A DNA stretch of 41,734 bases from Symsagittifera roscoffensis (Eukaryota; Xenacoelomorpha; Acoela; Convolutidae): the NCBI RefSeq assembly GCF_963678635.1, contig NW_026971282.1, forward strand, positions 1 through 41,734, given 5' to 3'. The notes under the pieces were generated by a model, which had not been told where the DNA came from, did not search any database, and saw only the letters and a list, made by a program, of their open reading frames with translations. Made by a program: the position numbers and the translations under genes. The stretch's first letter is position 1. Each line of letters starts with the position of its first letter. This document shows positions 20,766 through 32,667 of this stretch, piece after piece.

Positions 20766-22080
20766 ATTAGATCAGAAGCAATGAAAAAATTAACCAAAAC
20801 TATGAGATTTTCCCACTTCTTTCCAAAAATTTGAAATTTTGCAAATTTTGTTCCAAAAACCTTCAGTTTTTCGAAATTTCAGTAGTTTCAGCATAGATTC
20901 AGGTAGATAGAAAATAAGATTATCCAAAAAACTGGATCGAATTAAATCAATCGTGTTTTAAAATTTTTTTCAATTTTTGTGACAAGAACTCATACCATTG
21001 ACTTACCATGTGCCAAAAACTAAAAACAGAACTTTAATTCCACAACCCACACGTAACTAACCAGTAATCATTACTAATTAGATAACGCGCGCCAAATTTT
21101 TTGCGAAAAAAACTAGACAATTTGACACAAAATTCAAAAAAAATTCATTTTCGTACCATTATCTTATCATCATACAAACCATAAAACCTTACCAATAGTA
21201 TTCCCTATCCTAATTTATTGTAGACTCTATACCCAATGTTAATACATAGCTTGATGACCGTATGCTCTATTCCCTATCTTAAAACATGGGAGTCGTCAGG
21301 AACCCCACCCCCCCCCTACGTTAGCTCCAACATCTACTACTTACTGGTTATGCCACAATATAATGAAAATCGCAAAGTTTTCTTCTTAGTTTTTAACGCT
21401 TTAAGCTCGATTCGAAAAGTCAAATATTTTTTAAAACCAAAAATTCTAACGCATCTGCAAACCTACCATCTGCTGAAAGGGAGCATGTTTTTGCATAAAC
21501 TACACATGATTAACATTATCCTTAGTGTTTAAAAATATCTGAAAAGACGAACATACTTATTATTTTGTAACTGCAATATTTATTTCTAATTTTGTTCGTT
21601 TTCCCCAAATGAGTATGACTCATCAAGTGGTCCCCACTTTTTCAATCTTATTTTATATTCATGAGAATTGAGCAGAATAAAGTTTTGGCTTCAACATATT
21701 AATTTGAGTAAAAAAAGCATACTATAAAAAAGTGAGGCCAACGGACTTTCTGTCCAGAAAGCACGCTTCTCTCAAAATAGTAAAATTTTACCACATCGCT
21801 TAGTCATTAAGGATTTTAGCAAGCGGAATAATTTTTTTCTCTCCAACAAAATTCTATAGCAGATGGAATTTTTAAAAACTATTTTTCTTGTTTCTTGTGT
21901 AATTTTTTTGTTCACATAAAATCCGCCCTTCGATTTCAATTAATTAATTGAAATCAATTGAAAACTTCGCATAAACAATGAATTTTTTCAAAATAATAAG
22001 TATCGGCCTAAATTGATTACGGGATTCTTAGAGTTTTGAAAAATTTTTGGTTTTCTGTGATTCGCTTCAAAGTAACTTCG
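20766..22080. other. AT-rich spacer with no gene
   Basis: No convincing coding frame. A C-tract lies around 21303-21316 and an ORF at 21236-21532 runs across it without protein-like character. The region ends where homology to the 26.1-kb segment begins. Confidence 0.4.
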
Positions 22081-22084
22081 GCTA

Positions 22085-22440
22085 AAGGTTGAAAAGAAAA
22101 ATACACCTTCTTTTAAATAAAATTTCTGCCCAAAAATGGTTACGCAAGGAAAAAAATAAAGGTTTTACCCTTTTTTTGATAAACTTTTGCCCCTTTTTTG
22201 ATATCAATGCTTTTGTTAAAAATACACTAATACACTATTTGTTGTTCTACTTTCACTGTCAACTCACAGTGTGATTAGGAAAAAAAAGGTTTTTTACAAC
22301 ACTGCAGTTCAATGACGATACTGAACAACCTTGCAATTTTTAAGTCGTTTTACATAACTACTCTAATTAATTTCAATCACCAAAAATGCCCTGCGTTCGC
22401 TTTTAAACACTTAGTTGCCCCCGATCAATAAGTGAGCAAC
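22085..22440. repeat. Diverged copy of part of the 1,361-bp unit
   Basis: Matches 26120-26530, for example ttctgcccaaaaatggtta, cactatttgttgttctact and aacaaccttgcaatttttact-like phrases. The similarity ends just before the TTAGGG block. The ORF at 22089 has no protein-like features. Confidence 0.7.
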
Positions 22441-22448
22441 TATTTTGA

Positions 22449-22484
22449 TTAGGGTTAGGGTTAGGGTTAGGGTTAGGGTTAGGG
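22449..22484 (+). repeat. Interstitial telomeric repeat, (TTAGGG)6
   Basis: Six perfect TTAGGG hexamers at an internal position. The left flank matches the 26.5-kb segment up to the repeat and the right flank matches the sequence at about 28.84 kb, so the repeat sits at a join between two blocks. TTAGGG is the animal telomere unit; insertion during break repair is a common explanation. Confidence 0.9.
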
Positions 22485-22583
22485 GTGAAATGAAAATAAA
22501 AATGAAAATATAAGTCTAAAATCATATTCGAAAAGAAGTAAAGTATTAAGTGTAACGTAAACTGTAGAAAATCATGAAACGTA

Positions 22584-23575
22584 CCCGCACAGGAGTTCCA
22601 TGGATAACAATCGATTATAATGGAGAAATGTTGTCTAAAATGTGGTCATTATAATCCATTATTGTGGCAAATTTAGACTACGTATTTGATTATGTGGTCA
22701 ATATAATCGATTATTTTTGTTAAAACACAATCCATTAAAATCTATTATCATTGATTATAACAGATTAAAATCTACAGATTTTTTTTGCGTTACTCACGAC
22801 CTATACGCAGTCTAAATCTACTCGAAATCCCCTTTTGCAACTCATTCGCATTTGCCCAACCCCCCTCCCCCACTCCCCTACTCCCCTACCTTTATCCCTA
22901 CGCCCAACCCCATGTCTACTAAAGTTTATCCCCCAATCCCCCCACCAGCTTACCATTTTAAATGGAGACGGCGGAGGAAGTATTTTCAGTTGTTCAGTTT
23001 ACCCTCCCCCCAAATGTTTCCCCCCCCCCCAACACCAAGTTCATAAAAGGGGGTTCTAGACTAAGATAGGTGTAAATTGAGGAGGAGTAAACTGAGGGGG
23101 GGTTGCGTGTTAAACAGGGAGGAAAACCTATGGGGGTGATAAACAGGTGGGACAGGTCTAAACAGGGAGGAAAATGGGGGGAGGGGCGTGTAAACAGGGG
23201 TTAGGGGTAAACAGGGAAGGGTTAAGACAAAAATTGAAAAAATTGAAAACTTAAATGTAAAATTTTATGGAACCTAATACGTAGCAACAGCACTAAACTG
23301 GAAATGCGATAACTTTGAAGAACAAAATTGTAGTTTTTGTGACTAACCTTTCAAAAAATCCATTATAATTGATTTTAACCGGTTATAAGAGGTTATATTG
23401 GCTTAAAAATTCAAGAAAAATAAATCAATTTTTAATGGATTATTTTGATATAAAAAAAATAAATTATTATAATTCGTTTTTGATAGAGTATAATCGATAA
23501 TTTTTGTAATTTTATAAACACTGACTATTAAAAGACAATCTAATGGATTATTATCCATGGAACTCCTGCGCGCGT
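22584..23575. mobile_element. Foldback element, ATAATCGATT family, copy A
   Basis: Terminal inverted repeats share gcaggagttccatggataa (right end in reverse complement). The outer arms are built from ataatcgattataatgg-type palindromic phrases. The middle switches from C-rich (22858-23035) to G-rich (23045-23225) close to the midpoint, so the element can fold on itself almost end to end. A 4-base duplication cgta at both ends is possible. No transposase. ORFs at 22835 and 22852 are translations of the C-tracts only. Confidence 0.75.
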
Positions 23576-23684
23576 AGCACAGATTGTTCTGACCAGTCTT
23601 GAAAAATACAATAAAAAGTTTTCTTAACATATTATATAAATATATAGTTGAAGATGAATACAGAAGTACAGTTTTGAACACCTT

Positions 23685-25700
23685 GAAAAGCAAAACAAAA
23701 AACTATTCAATACCTACACTAATTCGACGGAAAAACTTTTAAAATTCATTTTCAACCACTGTACTGCTAAACTACTTTTGACAAATATGTTGTGCACAAA
23801 GAATTCATCTAGTAAGAAGAATAATTATTTATTTTATTTGGTTATTAGAACAACTAAAGCAACCAAAAAAATTGAAAAGAGCCACAAAACAAGTAATCCG
23901 AACTTCTAATCCTCCAAATTTCAAAATCTGCTTTATAATGACCACAACTTTCTGAATATTTAAAAATCCGTTATTTCGTTGTCTTTGTCAAGTTTATAAG
24001 AAATGGCGAGAGTATAAAATCTAAAAAAAAAACGTTATTCAGTCATTCTAAAGTGTAGTTACCACCGGGGTTAATACACTTGCTCAAACACTCCAAGCTT
24101 GCCGTGCCGCGCAAATAACATATTTCTGAGCAAGACGTGGCCGATCGAGAGAAAGGTATCGAGGGATGGAGCAGAAGCACTCCTGCCTCTCAGCAATTTG
24201 GCTCTGTTTTGGTTATATTTTAAGGCATAAGTTTTGGCTGCTCGACCCTAAAATGATTCTAAAGCGTTTTTCTTTGCCAATATATACTCATTATGAGAGG
24301 GAAGCGTGCTCCAAAAAACGTGAGACTTTGTGGTCATAAATAAATTTTTTTAAAAAACTTACCTGCGGCGCTAAACAATTGATCAAAAAAAGGTCTTTAT
24401 AGTGAATGAGTAGAACTCGCAAAAATAGTTCGGTCAAGCTACTAAAAACTATTCAAAAAGTTCATTTTTTAAACAAATTGTTGTCGTTTTTTTTCTGCAT
24501 GTTGTGATGAAAAATATTTTAACGAAAAAAGTAAAGTTTAGGCATTTTCAAGAGTCATGGTGAAATCAGCCAATTTCAAAGATTTTTTTGGTAAAAATGA
24601 CTCAAAAAGCGAAAAACGAAAAAAAAATTGAAAAAATTTGAAACATTTTTCACCTTCTTCTGCAAAAAATTTTTTGAATTTTCAAGATTTTGATTCCCCA
24701 AAGAAAAAAACTTTGTTTTGAAGGCTGAAATTAAGCTTAATTAAGCTTTTGCAAGCATAAACGGTCACGTTATTAGCTCAAAATAGAACAAAAATCAAAA
24801 TTTTTTTACCAGTTTTTCCCGACATTGTAATAAAAGTTTCTAACCATTATTTTATCTACTTTATTTTCTGTTGAAAACAGAAATAAAAAATTAAAGCATG
24901 CCCGAATACAAAATTTTACCCCATTTTTAATGGGCGGAACAGCTAGTGCTAAACACGGCGTTGATGCTTCGACACTGAAGGCTATGAATCTACTTTTTGT
25001 TTCAAATTAGTGTTTTTTTTTGCATATTCGATTAAAAAATCGAAAAAAAAACGAAAAAAAATTTAGACATACTTGAGAATCGTAGCAAAATAAGTCCATT
25101 GGAAAACAGTCTTTGAAGAAAAGTTAATAGAAAAACGAAAAAAGCAATTTAACAAATAGTTAGCAAGAATTCCGAAAACTTCCAACTTTTTTTTATAAAA
25201 AACTATTTGAATTTTCAAGTTTTTGATACCCAAAATTGCGCTTGAAACTTCAAAATTTTAATTTATTTGAAAATAAACTATGTTTATACGGCTTAAACAT
25301 TTATACTTAAATAGGTTAAATAAGCTTTTGTATGCCTGCATGGTCACCTTATTATCTCAAATTGGAACAAAAATCGAAAATTTCCAACCAGGTTTTCTCG
25401 GCACTGTAAATAATTTTCGAACCATTATTTGAGCTACTTGATTTTGTGTTGAAAACAAAAGTGAAAAAACTGAAATTCGTCCGAATACAATGTTCCAACC
25501 CATTTTAAGGGTCGGAACAACTAACGCTAAGTGCGGCGTTGAACCTCCGACAAGGGAGACTATGAATCTACAACCTTCTCTCCGTGTCTTGGACGCAAGA
25601 CTTACGGCATATACTAGCCGATAAAGCAGAGAACAAATGCTATGAAATTTCCAACTCTACAGAATGTGATTATATTAACACGGCAACCAAACAACTTAAC
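23685..25700. repeat. Dispersed repeat, right copy
   Basis: Direct-orientation relative of 205-2690, without the 401-1467 insertion and without the right arm of the 222-271 hairpin. Its 3' half is itself duplicated: 24590-25000 and 25130-25600 are similar to one another, each ending in a gctatgaatcta or ctatgaatcta phrase. No credible coding frame. Confidence 0.7.
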
Positions 25701-25746
25701 ATTTTTAACAATTATTTTTGCTCAGGCTTTAAGAAAAAAGGCTTTA

Positions 25747-28700
25747 GATTCAAATTTAATTGAGTTATTCAAGTTAAACATTTTTTCTTCAAAATACAAC
25801 AAACATAAAGTTAAATTTAAATTTATATATGTTATTCAGGCTAAAAATTAACTTAAAATACATTGAACATAAAAGTGGCGATAAATTGTTGAACAACTTC
25901 CTCCCTCTCCCCGTGAACGTGAGAAAGGATGATGGCTTAAAGTGGGCGTGAGGAGAAAGTAAACAGAAGGGGGGACAAATGAGACTTAAAAAAGCATTTG
26001 AACCAAAAATTCCGTTCAAATAATGCCCCCCTCGTTCAACCATTAGCAACCCCTTAAAAGAACCTGAGTTGTCGGTAAGAATGGCAATTCAGGTAATAAA
26101 AAGGTATGTTTCTTTCAAGATTGAAAGAAACATACACCTTATTTAAAACAGTTTCTGCCCAAAAATGGTTAAGCAAGGGAGGAAAATAAATGTTTTACCA
26201 TATTTTTTTGTTAAATTTTTGCCTCTTCTTTGATATCAAAGCTTTGGTAGAAGAAATTTCAGTATTACCAATGTCTTTGATATCAAAGCTTTGGTAGAAG
26301 AAATGTCATAATTTTTTGAAAAACACTTATACACTATTTGTTGTTCTACTTTCACCGTCAACTCTACAGGGTGAATAGAAAAAAGATGTTTTTTACAACA
26401 CTGCATTTCAATGACGATACTGAACAACCTTGCAATTTTTACTTCGTTTTACATAACTACTCATATTAATTTCAATCGCCAAAAACGCCCGGCGTTTGCT
26501 TTTAAACACGTAGTTGCCCCGATCAGTAAGTGAGGAACAACCTTTTTCAGAACACCTGTTTCAGCTTGAAGAGTTACCTAATTTGCACAGACCATAAGAT
26601 TTTATACGGTTCGAGAATGATTCTGGGCAATCAATCACAAAATCAAAAGTCCAGGAGTTTCAAATGCTTTATGATGTACTTACTTTGTGCCTTTCTACCT
26701 CTTTGTACACTCCCCTGACTGTTGAAGCAAATTTTTTCTTAATAATGAGAAAAAATCTAGAACGAGAGTTTTTCTGAGCATTTACTTCTCGGATGATTTA
26801 TGAGGCGTGTGCTAGCATTGTGCTCTTTCAAGCCTTCTGATTTGATTAGGTAAAGCAAATTTTGATTAATCTTTCGCAGATGCTTTCTGAAACATGTTTT
26901 GGCCTTGTGATATTTCACCTTATTTTACTCGGAGTAAGTTAGCTTTCTGATTAAACTGAGCAGCCAACCTTGAAAACCATGGGAAAATCATGGGAAAAAA
27001 TTTAATTCAGCTACAATTTCAATGGAGTTAATTGATTGCAATGATTTGAATTCATTTAAAAAACGCATTTCGTCTATTAATTTACAAATTTATCTGATTA
27101 TTTTTTAGATTCAAATTTAATTGAGTTATTCAAGTTAAACATTTTTTCTTCAAAATACAACAAACATAAAGTTAAATTTAAATTTATATATGTTATTCAG
27201 GCTAAAAATTAACTTAAAATACATTGAACATAAAAGTGGCGATAAATTGTTGAACAACTTCCTCCCTCTCCCCGTGAACGTGAGAAAGGATGATGGCTTA
27301 AAGTGGGCGTGAGGAGAAAGTAAACAGAAGGGGGGACAAATGAGACTTAAAAAAGCATTTGAACCAAAAATTCCGTTCAAATAATGCCCCCCTCGTTCAA
27401 CCATTAGCAACCCCTTAAAAGAACCTGAGTTGTCGGTAAGAATGGCAATTCAGGTAATAAAAAGGTATGTTTCTTTCACGATTGAAAGAAACATACACCT
27501 TATTTAAAACAGTTTCTGCCCAAAAATGGTTAAGCAAGGGAGGAAAATAAATGTTTTACCATATTTTTTTGTTAAATTTTTGCCTCTTCTTTGATATCAA
27601 AGCTTTGGTAGAAGAAATTTCAGTATTACCAATGTCTTTGATATCAAAGCTTTGGTAGAAGAAATGTCATAATTTTTTGAAAAACACTTATACACTATTT
27701 GTTGTTCTACTTTCACCGTCAACTCTACAGGGTGAATAGAAAAAAGATGTTTTTTACAACACTGCATTTCAATGACGATACTGAACAACCTTGCAATTTT
27801 TACTTCGTTTTACATAACTACTCATATTAATTTCAATCGCCAAAAACGCCCGGCGTTTGCTTTTAAACACGTAGTTGCCCCGATCAGTAAGTGAGGAACA
27901 ACCTTTTTCAGAACACCTGTTTCAGCTTGAAGAGTTACCTAATTTGCACAGACCATAAGATTTTATACGGTTCGAGAATGATTCTGGGCAATCAATCACA
28001 AAATCAAAAGTCCAGGAGTTTCAAATGCTTTATGATGTACTTACTTTGTGCCTTTCTACCTCTTTGTACACTCCCCTGACTGTTGAAGCAAATTTTTTCT
28101 TAATAATGAGAAAAAATCTAGAACGAGAGTTTTTCTGAGCATTTACTTCTCGGATGATTTATGAGGCGTGTGCTAGCATTGTGCTCTTTCAAGCCTTCTG
28201 ATTTGATTAGGTAAAGCAAATTTTGATTAATCTTTCGCAGATGCTTTCTGAAACATGTTTTGGCCTTGTGATATTTCACCTTATTTTACTCGGAGTAAGT
28301 TAGCTTTCTGATTAAACTGAGCAGCCAACCTTGAAAACCATGGGAAAATCATGGGAAAAAATTTAATTCAGCTACAATTTCAATGGAGTTAATTGATTGC
28401 AATGATTTGAATTCATTTAAAAAACGCATTTCGTCTATTAATTTACAAATTTATCTGATTATTTTTTAGATTCAAATTTAATTGAGTTATTCAAGTTAAA
28501 CATTTTTTCTTCAAAATACAACAAACATAAAGTTAAATTTAAATTTATATATGTTATTCAGGCTAAAAATTAACTTAAAATACATTGAACATAAAAGTGG
28601 CGATAAATTGTTGAACAACTTCCTCCCTCTCCCCGTGAACGTGAGAAAGGATGATGGCTTAAAGTGGGCGTGAGGAGAAAGTAAACAGAAGGGGGGACAA

Positions 28701-28824
28701 ATGAGACTTAAAAAAGCATTTGAACCAAAAATTCCGTTCAAATAATGCCCCCCTCGTTCAACCATTAGCAACCCCTTAAAAGAACCTGAGTTGTCGGTAA
28801 GAATGGCAATTCAGGTAATAAAAA
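25747..28824. repeat. Tandem array of a 1,361-bp unit, 2.3 copies
   Basis: The unit starts at ttagattcaaatttaattga (25747, 27108, 28469). The first two copies differ at only one base that I noticed (26119 versus 27480, in a hairpin loop), and the third is cut at 28824. Each unit carries a purine/pyrimidine-rich stretch, an internal direct repeat of ctttgatatcaaagctttgg, and a 13-bp stem hairpin. The repeated ORFs (such as 25789-26049 minus) are not protein-like. Such identity means recent amplification or an assembly artefact. Confidence 0.9.
26104..26135. repeat. Perfect 13-bp stem hairpin
   Basis: gtatgtttctttc pairs with gaaagaaacatac around a 6-base loop. It is repeated at 27465-27496 with one loop change. 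The third array copy breaks off immediately before this hairpin (28824). The older relative at 22090 retains only the right arm. Confidence 0.8.
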
Positions 28825-28829
28825 ATTTT

Positions 28830-29140
28830 TAACTGCCATGAAATGAAAAAAATAGTCGAATAGAAATAACGTATACTGTAGAAAGTCATGAAACGTAATA
28901 CGTGGCAACTTTTCTGAACAGGAAAAGACATGACTGCAAAACTCATTTGTAATTTTGAATATTAACCTCTCAAAAAAACCATTATAATTGGTTATAAGTT
29001 AATATTATGGATTATTTTGACATGAAAACCATTAGGTTTTTCAATCAACTTTTCATGATTCATAATCAACTATTTTGTAATTTAATAGACACTGACTCTT
29101 AAAAGACAATATGGCCGGTTATTATCCGAGGGCGCTTGGT
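28830..29140. mobile_element. Truncated foldback element remnant
   Basis: The left part (to 28893) matches the flank of copy A (22535-22583, gtagaaaatcatgaaacgta); the right part matches its right arm (23275-23560, aaaagacaat...ttattatcc). The left arm and the centre are missing. It may be an internal deletion of a foldback element in a duplicated segment. Confidence 0.6.
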
Positions 29141-29252
29141 TCGCGAAAGGCAAAAAGTATCTAAAACATCTACAAATCAGTTGAAATCATATGTTTTATC
29201 TAAGAAAAAAAAAGCTGGATGATATTTTTTTTATAATATTAGTTCATTTTTG

Positions 29253-29789
29253 TTTCAACTTTCGATACAAAAGTAACGGAATATTTGTGCTCGGATGAGT
29301 TTTTTTTCTTCAGACAAATTTCGATTTTTTAACTAGCCTTTTTTGATGGGTTTTTTAAATATCTTTCGAGAGGTATTGTTTTCTTGAGCTTAACTTTGAA
29401 AAAAAATTTCTCCCGTAATCCTTTATTGTAAAATTATGTGGGTTTTAAGATAGCCATTTTGGACAATTTGGGACAATTATATTTTGCGCAATTGACGCGT
29501 AAGCGGAGATTTAATCCTTCTTATAAATCGTTCCAATTTGGTTGAAGGAATTTTATTTTCCATTGATTGATTTGTTACTAGGAGCAAAAACTATCACTTT
29601 GCAATTTATATGGCGTGTGCGGGGATGATTTTTGGAAAAACCCTAATATTAAACTAAAATCTATATTTTTTTATGTTTAAGCTTCATGTTGTTTTTTTTT
29701 TAATTTACTTTTTCTTTTTATTACTGCTCCATGGATTTTAAAGGCGGTCGGAACATTCGGGGCCTCGACCTGATACGAGCAGTCTTGTT
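29253..29789. mobile_element. About 530-bp repeat unit, copy 3
   Basis: Diverged relative of 401-939 and 940-1467, in the same orientation and single. It retains gtaacggaatatttgtgct, the acgcgtaagcggag core and the tail whose ends actgctc and gagcagt can pair exactly. No ORF. Confidence 0.7.
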
Positions 29790-29946
29790 GTTTTTAGCGT
29801 TTAACGTGGAAGCAAGTCCTTAGCAACTGCTCCTGCATAACGATTGAATAAAACGTAATTTGAGATTCCGCCTTGGTAAAAAGTGTAATAATTAAATCCA
29901 CAGTTGAAGCAAGATTGTTGTAATCTATAACTGATAGTGATATTTA

Positions 29947-30922
29947 CCCGCATTTAAGAAAAGTGAAAACAAATCGATTATATTGGATTTTTGTAGGCTA
30001 TAAAGTTATAAAGTTACATTCAGAAAACAAGTATGGACTAGAAATGTATCTAATTTGATTTTTTCTCGCCAAAACAAAAAGCATTATAATTCATTTGGAA
30101 TCCATTATTATGGATTTTATAATAAGTAGGAAATCACAAAAAATGGACTTTTTCCATCTCATTTTTGTTTCGCGCGTCGTGCAAAATTTCGCCAGAATTT
30201 CTGCAGTCATCAAGTGATTTTTGCGGAAAATTTGTAAAGCAATTGTACGGCCTAATCCATTTCTAAACCCATCCACCTCACCCTCACTGAAACCACTCAC
30301 CCCTCCACTGAAACCAACCCCCCCCCCCACTAAACCCAGTCTACCCCCCATCCACTGAACACACTTCCCACTCCCCTTCCCCACCTGAATAGCTCCCCAC
30401 ACCTGATCAACCCCCCACCTGAACCCACCCCCACTGAACCCCCGGGGGTGTTGTGGTAAATGGGCAAACGCTAGGGGTGGGGGGGGGGGTGGTAATGGAA
30501 GGCGGATTATTCCACTTCCAACTTTACCCCCCCCCCCCCACCCAACATTTCTAATATTTTAACAAAATCGTTGAAAGGAACAAAATTCAGTTTTTGAGTA
30601 ACATAAAAAGTAACAAAAATATCAAAATTAGGCAGAAAAAAAATTAAATTGAACATTAAGTAACCAACGTAACTAATTTTAGTTTAAAACGTAGAAAACA
30701 CTTTATGTTTGTTGAAATTCTCAGTAAAGAGGAAAAAATCGATTGCAATGCGTCGATGTCCACAAAAGTGAAAAATAATCGATTATAATTGATGAAAAAA
30801 GGATTTTGTTGCCTCGAAAAACAGTAATGATCCATTTTTAATTGATTATTATCGATTTGTTTTCACTTTTATGGACACTGACAAGGAAACTCAATTATAA
30901 TCGATTTTTATTCATGGAACAC
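29947..30922. mobile_element. Foldback element, ATAATCGATT family, copy B
   Basis: The left end cccgcatttaag... and the right end ...ccaatgtggg are weakly inverted; the inner arms match well (aagtgaaaacaaatcgat near 29961 against atcgatttgttttcactt near 30853). The C-rich half (30245-30440) meets a G-rich half at the palindrome acccccgggggt (30438-30449), almost exactly the midpoint. The minus ORF at 30091-30402 is a translation of G-tracts. Confidence 0.7.
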
Positions 30923-31137
30923 CAATGTGGGTACCTTATATATACATCAGATTATAAGAGAACAAAGCAATATTAAAATTAGTTAATTTGGTTCAATTTT
31001 CTATAAACATCAACTCTTTGCTCTAAATTAATGTGAAAAAAAAGTATAATTTATTTTCTCAGATTTAAAAAATTAGTCTAACAACTGGAACATTTTTCTG
31101 TAATTTCCAATATTCCTGAAATATTTCGTTTCAATGA

Positions 31138-31164
31138 TTGGATCAAGTTAACATCCTCCCCCAA
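31138..31164. repeat. Solo half of the ggatcaagttaacatcc palindrome
   Basis: ggatcaagttaacatcctcc followed by cccaaa matches one arm of the hairpin at 40510-40592. Only one arm is present here. Confidence 0.6.
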
Positions 31165-31243
31165 ATAAACCAAATTAAAATACTCCACACCAGCGTTCAA
31201 TTTAAAATAATTTTTCTTAGCGCTGCGTGCAAAATATTCTATT

Positions 31244-31364
31244 CTGATTGGCTGAAAGTGTTAACTTGGTTCCTTTGATTTCTTAACCATAACTATGTTC
31301 TGAAGTTTGCTGCTATTTGCACAACAATTAAGTCCTTTTTCCATTAAACTCTTTTGCATTGGTT
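31244..31364. promoter_or_regulatory. Two inverted CCAAT motifs
   Basis: ctgattgg at 31244 and attggttgatat at 31358 resemble the arrays at 8.4, 9.4 and 13.0 kb and, like them, precede a short coding-like segment on the + strand. Confidence 0.3.
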
Positions 31365-31455
31365 GATATATTATCATATATGCTTAAGATGAGAGTGCAC
31401 TGAGAGCCGGATATCTTCCTCTTACCATCACAGACTGCAAAAGGTGAGAAACTAA

Positions 31456-31626
31456 AAGGAAAGTCAACAGCTCAAAAATGACTTATGTGAACAACTACTT
31501 ATCTATCAGTCACAACCTGGAGATGCCATAAAATCCACAAGCAAGGCAGATATTATCTACAGAACAGTTCGAATGGATCAGACTATAGAGAGTTACATAT
31601 CAATGATGGTCAATGACGGTCTATGA
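31456..31626 (+). pseudogene. Short coding-like segment, unknown family
   Basis: Fifty-six codons between TAA and TGA read as balanced protein (LKNDLCEQLLIYQSQPGDAI, then RTVRMDQTIESYISMMVNDG). No ATG at the left edge, so this would be an inner exon or a decayed piece. At its end the phrase gatggtcaatgacggtc is repeated several times (31603-31675), a short tandem expansion. A further coding-like frame, ATG 32000 to TAA 32111-32113, lies downstream. No family is recognised. Confidence 0.3.
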
Positions 31627-31999
31627 AATTTTGATGGTCAATGACGGTCAAAAAACGGACGGTCAATGAAATTGTTGGTCAAGGAAACATTTAAGTCCAC
31701 TGAAGTAATTTGTTTATATTTGGAAATCTTATGTTTTTTATCCTATTTTGGTGCTATGCTTGATGCTTTGGTGCTTTTTTTATTAAATCAGATAGCAAAT
31801 TATTTTGCTCTAGAAATGCTAAGCTCTGTTGGCTGTTCAACTTAGAAGAAAAAACAATTTTTCCTTCAAATAGTTAAAGACGATGTGAAAATACATTGAA
31901 AATACAAAACTTTTCAATTTTTATTTTTTGTAAAATCTCAATCAAGAATAGCAGAGTTTTGGTTTGATTACACTGTCACCGAATTTTTTTTTCAAAAAA

Positions 32000-32113
32000 A
32001 TGAAGCCGCGAGTTTTGAATCCTCCCATCATGAATTTCAACCCAAGATTTACAACAACTCTGTTTCAAAAAAAGACGGATCTAAATAACAATACCCCGTA
32101 TGGTAATCATTAA
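32000..32113 (+). CDS. Possible 37-residue ORF, unknown
   Basis: ATG 32000 opens a frame rich in Pro, Asn, Arg and Thr (MKPRVLNPPIMNFNPRFTTT) that stops at 32111. A second protein-like frame (SSESPSETRNFESVQSIE) follows around 32150-32295 in another register. The two may be one decayed gene. The size makes chance a real alternative. Confidence 0.2.
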   Translation: MKPRVLNPPIMNFNPRFTTTLFQKKTDLNNNTPYGNH

Positions 32114-32299
32114 CCAAAAACCATCCAACCCCATAACAAACAATTTCAACAGCTACAGTAAACGACTTTAGAAACTCGTCAGAAAGCCCATCAGAAACTA
32201 GAAACTTCGAAAGTGTTCAATCAATTGAAACCATTAGCAATAACTATATCATACGTTTTCACACTCAAATCAGATCTTATGAAAACTTTTCATAAAATA

Positions 32300-32660
32300 C
32301 GAAACGGATACAAGTTATGCGTGTGGTACAAATTGAAAGAACTTGCTAAAACATTGAATTAAACAAAAGAAACCTAGAAAACAAAAAGCAACAGAAAACA
32401 AAAATCATAAATTTTATCAATGATTTGGTGAGTTGTGAAATCGCAAAACTTGTTGCAGAATAGTTTCATTTTCAGTCTGTAACAAAAGACCTCTTGCTAA
32501 AAACCCCAATCGCTACAACCTGAACACAATGTGTATGAAAAACCGTCCTGAAGACGTGAAAGCTTAACTGAGCGCTAAATCACATTCAGTTAGTTAGTTG
32601 AAGCGAAATAAGAAGAAAACCAACTTAGGACAGCTCACTCTATGACATTAGAAGTCGTTA
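32300..32660. other. Spacer without recognised features
   Basis: A-rich sequence with no credible frame and no repeat partner seen, up to the outer terminal repeat at 32668. Confidence 0.4.
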
Positions 32661-32667
32661 AGTAAAA

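Noticed and set aside
22449-22484. Chromosome end
   Set aside because: Only six hexamers, with unique and repeated DNA continuing on both sides.
22835-23059. Pro-rich ORFs
   Set aside because: Direct translation of C-tracts in the centre of a foldback element.
25747-28824. CRISPR-like or rDNA-like array
   Set aside because: The unit is 1.36 kb with no short repeat/unique spacer pattern and no rRNA-like sequence.
30091-30402. Gly-rich minus ORF
   Set aside because: Translation of the tract region of foldback copy B.
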